A stretch of 64,000 nt of DNA from Ceratotherium simum simum. Lineage: Eukaryota > Chordata > Mammalia > Perissodactyla > Rhinocerotidae. Below the pieces are notes generated by a model. It worked only from the letters and a program-made list of their open reading frames with translations, was not told the DNA's origin and ran no database searches. Positions 55,785-64,000 of this stretch are shown piece by piece (position 1 is the first letter of the stretch; each line of letters starts with the position of its first letter). The DNA lies in contig NW_004454283.1 of NCBI RefSeq assembly GCF_000283155.1, positions 1,558,143 through 1,622,142 on the forward strand, in the 5' to 3' direction. A program made the translations under genes and the position numbers.

Positions 55785-56051
55785 AGGTGCTTATGGAGAA
55801 GGTGTCAGGTGCTGGGGACACAGCAGAGACGACCTGACCCAGCCCTGGCCCCGCGGAGCCCACGGCCCAGGGCAGGAGACCGACAGCACACGGACAACCA
55901 GGTCGCAGATGGACGCCAGGCCGAGAGGCACAGTGAGGACGGCTCTGGCAGGCAGTGTACTGTCGCAGGTTGGGATTGGGAAGAGGACCCGGCATGGAGA
56001 CGAGCCTGCTGGGGGTTAATTAGGGTGGGCTCTTAGGGTCAACACTGTGAG

Positions 56052-56337
56052 AGGCATCTTAGTCGATTTGAGCTGCTGGAAGAAAATACCACAGGTGGGG
56101 TGGTCTGTAAACAACAGACATTTATTTCTCATGGTTCTGGAGGCTGGAAGCCCACTGTCAAGGCGCCAGCAGATTCAGCGTCTGGTGAGAACCCGCCTCC
56201 TGGTCCACAGACGGCCATCCTCTCGCTGTGTCCACTGTGAAGGAAGGGGCGAGGGAGCTCTCTGGGGTCCCTTTATCAGGGCATTAATGCCATTCACAGG
56301 GCTCCACCTCACGACCTAATCACCTCCCAAAGGAGGT
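56052..56337 (-). mobile_element. MLT1A-like LTR, antisense, truncated
   Basis: 'CATCTTAGTCGATTTGAGCT', 'CAGACATTTATTTCTCATGG', 'TTCTGGAGGCTGGAAGCCCA', 'TCCTCTCGCTGTGTCCACTG', 'GAGCTCTCTGGGGTCCCTTT' and 'CCTAATCACCTCCCAAAGGA' are MLT1A in reverse. About the first 80 bases of the LTR (right side here) are missing. Confidence 0.9.
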
Positions 56338-56606
56338 GGGCAGGACTGGGCAGGGAGAAGCGCACTGTGATGCAGTCACAACAGAAGCCTCAGCCAGCCC
56401 TACCGGAAGCTCTGCAGCCAGGCAGCCCTTCAGAGCCGCGCCTGTCGGGAGGAGACCCCCCAGCAATCACTCACGGGTTGGGGGGGTGACCTCGGTGAGG
56501 CAGCTCTCTGCACCTGGGGCATAAGGCCGTCATCCCCAAGGGGGGTGTCAGCAGCCTGCGACAGCATCCCCCGTGGGCGCTATTTTACTTAGGAGCACTT
56601 CTGGGA

Positions 56607-56932
56607 TGGTTAATTTCATGTGTCAACTAGGCCATGCTAGCCACTTTTTGGTCAAACACCAGTCTCGATGTTGCTGTGAAGGTATTTTTTAGATGAAATT
56701 AATACCTAGGTCAGTAGACTTTGAGTAAAGCAGATTCCCCTCCAGAATGTGGGTGGGCCTCGTCCAATGAGTCGAAGGCCTAAATTCTGTCAGCAGACTG
56801 CCTTCAGACTCACACTGCAACATCAGCCCTTCCTGGGGTATCTGGCCTGCTGGTCTGCCCTCCAGATTTCACACTTGCTAGCCCCCACAATCACATGAGC
56901 CAATTCCCTAAAACAAATCTCTCTGTCTCTCT

Positions 56933-56981
<49 letters not shown>

Positions 56982-57012
56982 ACTGGCTCTCTGGAGAACC
57001 CTGACTGATGCA
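56607..57012 (+). mobile_element. Old TG..CA interspersed repeat (LTR-like), with a CA microsatellite
   Basis: It starts TGGTTAATTTCATGTGTCAA and ends ACCCTGACTGATGCA, with 'AGACTTTGAGTAAAGCAGAT', 'GTGGGTGGGCCTCGTCCAAT' and 'ATCACATGAGCCAATTCCCT' between. This order is very common in mammals, but I do not recall the family name with certainty. The usual TCTCTATATA tail has become TCTCTC plus (CA)n at 56934-56978. Confidence 0.65.
56934..56978. repeat. (CA)n microsatellite, about 22 units
   Basis: Uninterrupted CA dinucleotides for about 45 bases, likely length-polymorphic. The Cys/Val run it gives in a minus-strand open frame is an artefact. Confidence 0.98.
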
Positions 57013-57470
57013 GCATCTCTGAGGAGGTGCCCTTGAGCAGAGACCTGAATGAAGGGAGGAAGACAGCCACACAGGAACGTGGAGACAAGGGTTCCAGGTG
57101 AGGACCTCAAGACAGCTGGGAGCTTGGTGTGCTCCAGGAACAGCGAGGAGGCCAGAGTGGGGGTCCGAGTGAGGAGGGTCCGAGGGTGGGGAAGCTCACG
57201 GCAGTCAGAGGGCAGCCGTGGGGGCCTGTAAGAGTGGCACAGGCTAGCACTCTGCCCTTCGTGGACCAGGGTCTGGAAGGAAGTGATGTTGGGTGGAGAA
57301 CGGACTGTTGAGGGTCTGGGGGAGTCAGGGAGGCCTGTGAGGAGGCCATTACTGTCACCCAGGGAGCCGGACGGCTCCTGGGACGAGGGTGATGTGGCGG
57401 AGCTGGTGGCGTGGCGATTCTGGGTGTATTTGGAGGCAGAGTCAAAAGGCCCCACTGCTGGCTGGGCTGT

Positions 57471-57749
57471 GGCCTCTGAGGGTTGAGAGGACTCAGGAGG
57501 GAGCAAGGGTGTGGTCAGGCCCTGTGAGGCTCCGGACGTTTCCAGGACCTTGGTTCAAGCCCGTCCCCCGTAGTGGGCTCCAGGAGGGCGGGGACGGGGC
57601 ATTTTCCAACCCTATATGGCTGCGCCCCTGGGCTGGATAAATATTTGTAAAGTGAGTGGACGGCTGCCTCTGTCCCGTCCTGCGGCCACAAGCGCCCCGT
57701 GGGCTCCAGGCAGCCAGGGTCCCTGCCTGCAAGGAGGGCTGCACCGGCC
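57471..57749. other. No gene seen; unassigned
   Basis: GC-rich, probably further decayed L2, but not anchored. Confidence 0.4.
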
Positions 57750-57860
57750 CGAGAGCGCAGCTCTGCCTAGAGGAGCTCACGCGGGTTGAGGAGATAAGGC
57801 ACAAAATAATTAGTGAGCAGAGTGTATAATTAAGTGCTAAATTGTGTGTTTCAGACTCGC
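57750..57860 (-). mobile_element. L2 scrap, antisense
   Basis: 'GGAGATAAGGCACAAAATAA' and 'TATAATTAAGTGCTAAATTG' resemble the antisense L2 block with AATAAATAAGTAAATAA and TAAGTGCTA. Confidence 0.5.
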
Positions 57861-58089
57861 TGAGCGGCAGGAGTGCGAGGTGGGGGAGTGGTGCCAGGCT
57901 GGAGTGCTGGGCAGGCGGCGCGTGCAGGGGAGGCCAGGCGGGGGACGAGGTTCCGGGTGGGGGTAAGGCATCAGCGACGGGTGGAGCGGGAACAGGGGGA
58001 GGTGCAGGGATGATGAGGAGAGCACCCCCCACCCTGAAAGAGCAGTGGGGGTGGGGGAGGGATGGGGTCACAGGATGATGCTGAGTGAG

Positions 58090-58185
58090 CGCTGTGTGAC
58101 CTCAGTGGGCCTCAGCGGCCTCATCTGTGAAACGGGTTGCGGGGGGTACCCCACAGGACAGTCTGTGCACAGGGCCTGGCACACT
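58090..58185 (-). repeat. MIR fragment, antisense
   Basis: 'GTGTGACCTCAGTGGGCCTC', 'GGCCTCATCTGTGAAACGGG' and 'CACAGGGCCTGGCACACTGG' are MIR in reverse. Confidence 0.75.
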
Positions 58186-58189
58186 GGGA

Positions 58190-58345
58190 TGCCCAGGCAG
58201 ACAGACAGACAGGCAGGCAGAGAAAGAGGCAGGCAACCACATAGTCAGAGGGACGCAGAGGCAGACCGACAGGGGAGCAGTCAGGTGGTCAGACAGCGAG
58301 TCACCTGAGCAGACAGACCGACAAGCAAGAGACATTCCAATACAC
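58190..58345. repeat. Degenerate (CAGA)n/(CAGG)n simple repeat
   Basis: Imperfect tetranucleotides such as CAGACAGACAGACAGGCAGG continue with interruptions for about 150 bases. They give a Gln/Thr/Asp/Arg-rich stretch in one frame. Confidence 0.85.
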
Positions 58346-59084
58346 AGACAAACGGCTGGATTCGCGCCTCCCAGCTCCCGGCCCTGCGGGAGCCCGTCCA
58401 GAACAAGTCCTACCCATCCTTGTCCTGCTCTGAGAGGCGGGGACTCTGGGGCTGCCACGTGGCACTGGGCCTGGCCAAGCCCAAGGGACCCGCGCGGCAG
58501 GACCTCCTCGCCGAGGCCTTCAGAAGCGGGAGCTCTGGGAGAGCACCCAGCGCTGGCTGCAGGGCTTGGGGAGCCAGGGGCCAGGGGCCAAGAGTCTTCC
58601 TCAGGCGCCCAAGCAAACAGAAGTGGGAGATGGCGCAGAGGTGGGCCTGGGCTGGAAGGAGGACGGGGGCAGGGCCGGGGGGCCCCGGCAGTCAGGCCAC
58701 ACGCAGGAACAGGGACAGCGTGTCCTGAGCCCCGCGAGGGAGCCCGGGGTGACAGGAGGCCCCTCTGGCAGCACGGAGTTTGCAGCCCGGCTTAGCGTGC
58801 TGCCATCTGTTAGCAAATGTTGTGACAGGCCAGCTCTGTGCACAGGGACAGTGGCAGCACTCGGCTGTCCTCGGGGCGGCCGTAACGGGGCCCTGTGCGC
58901 CACGGCAGAACCTCTCCTTCCGACGCAGAGGCAAAGCACTCCACCTAAGCAAACAACGGGCTTGGCCGCAGCCCATCAAGACATGCGCGCCCCGGGAACG
59001 GCACTCCGGCACCCGGCCTCAGACACGCAGGCAGGAAGGAGGCAGCACCGCGGGTCCCTCCTGCGCCCTGGCCTCTACTTGTCC
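58346..59084. other. No gene seen; GC-rich unassigned
   Basis: Frames of 213 and 222 codons begin in or near the simple repeat and run on without any motif. No splice-consistent exon is apparent. Confidence 0.45.
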
Positions 59085-60295
59085 ATCCCACACGTTTCCC
59101 CAGCACCTGCTGCGTGCCAGGCACTGTCCTGGGCATGGGATACAACAGGGAACAAGCAACTAGAAGCCCTGCCTTGGAGGAACCTACATCCTCATGGGGG
59201 AGTGTAGGGCCCCACGCCCAGCTGGGCTAAGGCGGCAGGTATCTTGCCAAGAGACCAAAGAAACGACCCAGAGATGGCGGGCAAGACATAGGGGTATATT
59301 GGGAGTTACTTACAGGGAAGGTCCAGTGGCAGCTGGCTGGACCAGAGGTGTGCACCAGCAACCGCCCCCTGAGAGAAGCTTGCTTAAGTAGGCAGAGGAA
59401 CAAAGGCTGCATGCTTGCCAAGGGGGGTCATCCCTGCATGACCTGCATTCCAAGGACCAGACCCCCCCGGAGGGCCTGCGTGTTCCCTCAGACCGTGAGG
59501 GTCTCCGTGTTAACTCTCCCATGAGAAAACAGCTGGGTTGGCCAAGCCCAGAACTGTTACCATCGTGAGTGCTGGAGTGTAGCCCAGACAAGGAGCCTCA
59601 AGGTCACATGGTTTTAAAGGAGCACGCCAGCTAGTGCCCCTACAGGGAGACTGACAACAGACAAAAATATGAAATGTCTGGAGGCAAGAAAGACCGCAAG
59701 CAAAACCACAAAGTAGAGGGGCTAGAGTGTGACAGAGAGCAGTCAGGGAAGCCGTCTGGAGACTTTTGGGCAGAGACCCAAAGGAAGTAAAGGAGCCTAG
59801 TGAGGATCCCAGGGAACAGCATACAAGCATTGGGAATAGCACATGCAAAGCCCCTGGGGCAAGGATGTGCTTGGCATGTTCTAGGACAGACTGTTGAGGA
59901 GATGAGTGTGGCTGAAGTAGTCACACTCAGCAGATGGCTGAGGATAGAGGTGGGCCCTCAGGCCTGAGAGGCACCAGGACAGATTGCGTGGGCTTTTCCT
60001 CTGAGGAAGGTGGGAGCACAGAGGGTCTGGCTGAATTCAGTCTTACTTAACAGGATCCCTCTGGCTACTATGACAGCAAGAGCAGAAGCAGGGAGGCCGT
60101 TTCAACAATCCAGGAGAGCAGGAGTGGGGCAGCTCAGCCCAGGGTAGTAACGGCCGGGGTGGGGAGAGAGGTCCGATCTGGACTGTATTTTGGAGACAGA
60201 GATGGCACGATTTCTGTAGAGACCGGCTATGTGGATGAGAGAAGGAGAGGAGGCAAGGAGGGAGCTGGAGAGACCCCTGGGTCACGGGCTTCCTG
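59085..60295 (-). mobile_element. L2 LINE, antisense, split by a solo LTR
   Basis: Left part: 'CACCTGCTGCGTGCCAGGCA', 'GGAGGAACCTACATCCTCAT'. Right part from 59645 joins exactly: 'GGGAGACTGACAACAGACAA', 'GAGCAGTCAGGGAAGCCGTC', 'GCACATGCAAAGCCCCTGGG', 'AGGATCCCTCTGGCTACTAT', 'GCAGGGAGGCCGTTTCAACA', 'ATCCAGGAGAGCAGGAGTGG' and 'GACTGTATTTTGGAGACAGA'. It is one of the longest L2 copies here. Confidence 0.92.
59203..59644 (-). mobile_element. Solo LTR, 442 bp, with perfect 5-bp target duplication
   Basis: TGTAGGG at the left and CCCCTACA at the right are inverted-repeat ends with TG..CA termini. GGGAG occurs immediately before (59198-59202) and after (59645-59649), and removal restores continuous L2. 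On the minus strand a 'CTGCCTACTTAAGCAAGCTT' (TATA-like) and a downstream 'TCGTTTCTTTGGTCTCTTGG' suggest LTR orientation. No internal retroviral sequence remains, consistent with LTR-LTR recombination. The family is not known to me. Confidence 0.85.
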
Positions 60296-61479
60296 AACAG
60301 TGCGGAACGTGCTCAGTCATTCCCTCGTCCACACACTCGTTTTTCTTTTCGGTGGGCAGGGAGTGGGAGCAGAAATAATGATGTTAGTTGCAGCGTTAAC
60401 TATAAGAGTAAAGCTGGACACAAGCTACAGGCCTTAACGACGGGCTCAGTGAACTGTGGCTCAGCCAGACAATGAACAGGCGAGCAGCTCTCAAGTTCAG
60501 GTATTCGGCCAGTTTCCCATCCGCCGGCCCCTCTTTCTCCCGCCGGGAACCCTGCCCAGCCGTGCACAGGACACTGGAGCCCCAAGAAGAAACAGACTCA
60601 GCCCGGCCCAGAGCGACAGCAGGAGCTGGAGCGGCCCTGGCCTGCCTGCAGGGCGTTGAACGCAGTGACCGTGAAGCCAGTCCTGAGGGACGAGGGGGAC
60701 CAAGGGGTCCACGGCAAAGGCCAGGAGAAGAGTGGGAGCAGAGAGCCTTTAGAAGCTGTGTGGCTGGCGTGTGAGAGGGAGGGGCCTGGGCACGCAGCTG
60801 CAGGACCCAAACGGCCTCAACCCCCTGGCTGAGGATGTGAACTCGGCCCAGGTTCCCAAGCAGCCACTGAAGGGCTGAGACTGCGCCCCCTGGCGGCTAT
60901 GTGGAAGGAGACTGGAGGGACTGGGGCTGTGACCTGTGACGGGGCAGAGGGGCTGTGGCCTCAGCTAGCACAGGAGGAGAGCTCAGTCTGTCACCCCTCC
61001 CCGTGGAGGACAGGGGCTTCTGTGCCCTGCCACCTAGACCCCCACCAAAGCCCCACCCTGCCCTTGCCTGCTGAGCCTGTCCGTGCCCTCTCTGCTCTCA
61101 GCCCAGATCCCAGCCTCACTCTGTGACCCATGGGCAAGTCGCCTGCCTTCTCTGAGCCTCCAGGGAAGGGCTGGACCCCAGGGTCTGTCCGCCGGAGCAC
61201 ACGTGATCTTGGACCAGCCAGTCCTAAACCCACGCTTCTCCTTGCAGAGCCCAGGGACACTGGGCCAGGACGGGGCAAGGCTGGTGGTGCAGCTGAGTGG
61301 CCGGCCTCAGCATCTTTCAACAGAGCCTCCAGATGGACCTCGGCTGCTGAGGAAGGCTGGACGGCTGCTGTTGCTAACCCGGCGGGCTGCCACGCTGGCA
61401 CTCAGGGATTTTCCACTAATTGGATCCCCGGGGAAGGAGAACAGCCACCATCCTCAGCCAACCATCCATCCATCTATCC
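60296..61479. other. No gene seen; about 1.2 kb unassigned with a weak L1 scrap and CTCF-like motif
   Basis: At about 60390-60490 the order of 'GCAGCGTTAACTATAAGAGT' and 'AAGCTGGACACAAGCTACAG' resembles the late ORF2 end of L1, highly decayed. The rest is GC-rich with chance frames (190 codons at 61130-61702). Confidence 0.45.
60882..60900 (-). promoter_or_regulatory. CTCF-like core motif, minus orientation (best match in window)
   Basis: TGCGCCCCCTGGCGGCTAT is the reverse complement of the CTCF core CCGCCAGGGGGCGC. It lies in unassigned, apparently non-repeat DNA. Confidence 0.6.
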
Positions 61480-61880
61480 ATTCACTCCTTCACTGAGAAC
61501 CTACAACGCGCACAGGGCCCGAGCTCAGCCGTGTGGACGCTGGGGTGAACCAGAGACGGTGCTGCACGGACAGAGCCCCCAGGCCGCCGGGGCGGCTCAC
61601 AGCGAGTGCGCAGAGAGAGCAGACGCCGTATGTGGCAGGCACAGGTTCAACAGCGTGAGTGACAGAGTGTTGGGTTGGGGAGTTGCGTCTCCAAGGAGGT
61701 GACATTTAAGCTAAGACCTTGATGGCCAGATGGAGCCACAGTGTGGGGGGAGAGGGCTCCAGGCAGAGGGGACAGTAGGTCCAAAGGCCCAGAGACCAGC
61801 TCGAATGTAGGGGGCTGTTTCAGGCCCAGCAAGGAGGCTGTGAGGCTGAGCTGAGTGGGCACAGGAGGGAGAGCAGGGAG
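61480..61880 (-). mobile_element. L2 LINE fragment, antisense
   Basis: 'CTCCTTCACTGAGAACCTAC', 'AGGAGGTGACATTTAAGCTA', 'GGCTCCAGGCAGAGGGGACA' and 'GTAGGTCCAAAGGCCCAGAG' are L2 in reverse; the middle is decayed. Confidence 0.75.
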
Positions 61881-62069
61881 AGCAGGTGCCTGTCGCTGTG
61901 GTAGGAAGGCTGGATCTTGTGCAAGTGCTCTGGGAGCCCTGGAGCTCCCAGTGGGAGGGGCTGAGCTACTCCCTCTGCCATGTGGGGGCTGAGGACGCTA
62001 TGCCCCCAGGCACAGCCTTTCCCTGGAAGCCTTCTCCCATCTGCTGGCCCACGTCATCCCCCACAAGGA
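61881..62069. other. Unassigned
   Basis: GC-rich, no gene or named repeat. Confidence 0.5.
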
Positions 62070-62200
62070 GGCGGTGTGCCATTTAATGGATCAGGAAACT
62101 GAGGCTCAGATAGTTGAAGCTACTGAACCAAAGAGACAACGACCAGAACTTGAGGTTAGCAGGACCTGGAGTCCAGTCACTGAATCAGGCCCAGAGAAAT
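62070..62200 (+). repeat. MIR fragment, sense
   Basis: 'CCATTTAATGGATCAGGAAA', 'CTGAGGCTCAGATAGTTGAA' and 'GACCTGGAGTCCAGTCACTG' are MIR. Confidence 0.78.
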
Positions 62201-62779
62201 AGCTTGTTTTCCCTGCACGGTTTTTAAAAGTTGAATCAATTATTGCCAACATTTAAAAATTGAGAAGCTTCACATAAAAGATTTTTTGGCTTTCCAGCGT
62301 CTCTTGGATAATCAGTCTACAGCAGCACTGAGCCCCGGCCTTGCATGGGGTCGATGTGGCTGCCCCTTCAGAGGGTTTGGCACAGCCCTCGACTCCCGAC
62401 TGCAGCACACTTGGCCTTGTCCCCTGTTCATGTCCCTCTGGCCCTGAAGCATCTGAGGGTGCCACCCTAGGCTGCTTCTGGTTGCGCCCACTGGGGGCTG
62501 AGGCCCCTCCCTTGCTCAGCCAACGAGGGGAACATACAGCAGGGATTCTCAGAGGGAACCCACAATCCCCCCATCACTCACCCATCCCATGACTGTCTCC
62601 TCACTCCCCACACCCCCCAGGACCCGAGACACCCAACTCCAGCTTTCAAGACGTGGATTGAGAAGCCCTCCCAGCCAGAGACCACAGATGGGCCATCCTC
62701 CAACAGGAAACTGAGCCAGACAGTCCCAGGAGCCCTTCTGGAGATGTGCTGTAAAGAAGTGCATTCTTTCTAGAACCCT
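62201..62779. other. No gene seen; unassigned
   Basis: Mixed composition; no named repeat or exon. Confidence 0.5.
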
Positions 62780-62900
62780 TGGCTCAGAGCCTCAGCTCTG
62801 CCTCTCCGTGAGACTCAGGCAACAGGCCTCAGTTTCCCCATCTGTTGTCTGAGACAGTCACTGTGATGCTCTCTGAGGCCTCTCCTATCTCACATACCCA
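62780..62900 (-). repeat. MIR fragment, antisense
   Basis: 'GAGCCTCAGCTCTGCCTCTC', 'GGCCTCAGTTTCCCCATCTG' and 'GTCACTGTGATGCTCTCTGA' follow MIR in reverse. Confidence 0.65.
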
Positions 62901-62919
62901 TTGTCGCAGGATAGAAGGG

Positions 62920-63105
62920 GCTTGTCTCTCTGGATTCAAACTCAGCCACTTCTGCTTCCAGCAGCGTGACCTCCGGCAGGTGGCTTAACCTCTCTGAGGC
63001 TCGGTCTCTTCATCATAAAATGGAGATGTAATTCATGAGATCCCATCAGATGGTTCAAGAAAAGCACTCAATACACAGTAAGTGTTCAGTAAATGTGAGC
63101 TGATC
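62920..63105 (-). repeat. MIR SINE, antisense, nearly complete
   Basis: 'TCTGGATTCAAACTCAGCCA', 'GGTGGCTTAACCTCTCTGAG', 'CTTCATCATAAAATGGAGAT' and 'CACAGTAAGTGTTCAGTAAA' are MIR in reverse, adjacent to another antisense copy. Confidence 0.92.
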
Positions 63106-63269
63106 TTTGTCCTCCTCCCCAAGGGCTTGGGCCAAGGTCACAGCCAACAAGCCAGTCTCCCAAACGGTGGCATAGAGGCCAGCTTCCAGAGAAGGCCAGG
63201 CTCCAGGCCACCTGATCAGGTGTCCACTTGCTTGAGCAGTAGAGTCCCAGATTGAGGTCACCCTTCACT

Positions 63270-63710
63270 TGTGTTACTGAGACCTGGCCATGTGCCAAGC
63301 AGCCTCGTCTGCTTTGGAGAGGTCCAGTGGAGACCAACACTAGGCGGCGCAGCCCCTGGCGTCCTGGGGGTGAGGGGGAATAAAACAGGGGAGTGTCAGC
63401 GAGACATCCCGGTAGGAATCAGGGCCAGGGGAGAGCTTTCTGAGGAAGAGGGAGAGGGTGCAGGGAGGGGCCGCCCAGGTGGAGGGTGCCGCAGGTGCAG
63501 AGGCCTGGAGGCAGGCACAACCTTGAGGCTTTGCTGGAAGGGAAAGAAGGTGATGTGCGGAGTGTCGGGAGAGGACAGGTAGGAAGAGATGTTAGCCAGG
63601 CGGCAGGGGTTCGTGCAGGCCTGCGAGCCATAAGGCGTGGGGATTCTATTTTAAGGTGACAGGAGCCCCGTGGGATTGAAGTGGAGCTCGGCGGTGGGCT
63701 GCCCCTTTCA
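63270..63710 (-). mobile_element. L2 LINE fragment, antisense
   Basis: 'TTACTGAGACCTGGCCATGT', 'GAGACATCCCGGTAGGAATC', 'GTGCAGAGGCCTGGAGGCAG', 'GCATAAGGCGT'-like text near 63630 and 'GGATTCTATTTTAAGGTGAC' follow L2 in reverse, with heavy decay. Confidence 0.65.
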
Positions 63711-63769
63711 ATGAGGCCAGCGGCGAGCCCACTCCTGCCCTGAGAGTCCGGCTGCACGCCCACAGCTCC

Positions 63770-64000
63770 GGGCACGAAAATGAAGCCAGAGGGAAGACCT
63801 GCGGGCCGGGGGAGGGCACGGGCCGGGTGTGCCGCAGGGCTGGGAGCGAGCGCTCCGCCACGGCCGCAGCCGGCAGCAGGGTGCGCAGGTCCAACCCACG
63901 GAGGGCGCCCGCGACGGTGCGGCAGCGCCCCCTGCTGCCCGCGCCGAGCATCGCGCTGAGCGCTGCGCCCGGCCGCGCGCGGAGCAGGAGCCCCTGCAGC
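63770..64000. promoter_or_regulatory. CpG island running off the right edge
   Basis: CpG dinucleotides are dense and undepleted (for example GCGCTCCGCCACGGCCGCAG and CCCGGCCGCGCGCGGAGC), unlike anything else in the window. I see no repeat in it. A 101-codon minus frame from 63951 is open through it but matches no protein that I know. It is most likely the edge of a promoter or first exon of a gene beyond the window. Confidence 0.65.
63923..63940 (-). promoter_or_regulatory. CTCF-like core motif, minus orientation, in the CpG island
   Basis: CAGCGCCCCCTGCTGCCC matches the reverse complement of the CTCF core (AGCGCCCCCTGSTGG) with one mismatch in the last block. Confidence 0.5.

Larger units (their letters stand above)
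55785..57470 (-). mobile_element. L2 LINE, antisense, split by LTR insertions
   Basis: Left part 55785-56040: 'GGTGCTGGGGACACAGCAGA', 'GGCCCCGCGGAGCCCACGGC', 'GGTTAATTAGGGTGGGCTC'. Right part 57012-57470 continues where the left stops: 'CTCTGAGGAGGTGCCCTTGA', 'GCAGAGACCTGAATGAAGGG', 'GCTCCAGGAACAGCGAGGAG', 'GGACCAGGGTCTGGAAGGAA' and 'CTGGGTGTATTTGGAGGCAG'. About 970 bp of later insertions lie between. Confidence 0.82.

Noticed and set aside
56823..57506. 227-codon minus-strand frame with a Cys-Val run
   Set aside because: It crosses the (CA)n microsatellite, an LTR-like repeat and an antisense L2; the Cys-Val string is the microsatellite.
58127..59207. 222- and 213-codon plus frames
   Set aside because: They start in or near an antisense MIR and a CAGA-type simple repeat and continue into GC-rich DNA without motifs.
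63336..63352. Weak CTCF-like AACACTAGGCGGCGCAG
   Set aside because: It has a core mismatch and falls in decayed L2 sequence.

Overview
This window is mammalian nuclear DNA, almost certainly from a perissodactyl (horse, rhinoceros or tapir lineage). The diagnostic evidence is eleven copies of the tRNA-derived ERE SINEs, recognisable by the phrases 'GGCCGGCCC..GTGG', the RNA polymerase III box B 'GGTTCGGATCCC' and the tail 'GATGTTAGCTCAGGG'. They occur among mammal-wide MIR, L2, MLT1 and L1M repeats. I cannot separate horse from rhinoceros by eye. I found no convincing protein-coding exon and no functional RNA gene in the 64 kb. The open frames in the GC-rich parts lie in repeats or in CpG- and purine-rich unique DNA and look like chance. 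The segment is best read as intergenic or deep intronic. Repeat family names come from memory of family consensuses, so subfamily names are tentative.

Layout. (1) 1-18.2 kb is GC-rich DNA with old, short repeats: MIR in both orientations, L2 fragments, a hAT-type element, several old LTRs and one full-length ERE SINE. (2) 18.3-32.2 kb is an AT-rich block made almost entirely of LINE-1. It holds an ORF1-type L1/HAL1 copy, then a long L1 covering 5' region, ORF1 and most of ORF2 that is interrupted by five younger insertions. After these come an L1 with its original 5' end and a tandemly repeated 5'UTR (broken by a 145-base assembly gap) and an L1 3' end. (3) 32.2-43.7 kb is mixed: a small CpG-rich patch, L1 tails, an MER2/Tigger element, a decayed zinc-finger gene fragment, two MLT1 LTRs and ERE copies. 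(4) 43.8-47.6 kb is one internally deleted L1MA-like element carrying two ERE SINEs. (5) 47.6-64 kb is GC-rich and dominated by antisense L2 fragments, MIRs, a second assembly gap (100 N), a stack of LTR insertions and a clean solo LTR. It ends in a CpG island running off the right edge.

What may matter functionally. Three sequences fit the CTCF core well: one on the plus strand near 48.5 kb and two on the minus strand near 60.9 and 63.9 kb. That is the convergent arrangement expected of loop anchors. The right-edge CpG island is the only promoter-like region I can point to, and its gene would lie outside the window.

The insertion history is readable because most ERE copies and some LINE/LTR insertions keep target-site duplications. 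L2, MIR and L1M copies came first, then MLT1 and other LTRs, then L1 3' ends and ERE SINEs. I do not see a novel biological system. The most unusual items are the L1 5'UTR monomer-like array that coincides with the first gap, the antisense zinc-finger remnant, the convergent CTCF-like motifs and the solo LTR with a perfect 5-bp duplication.
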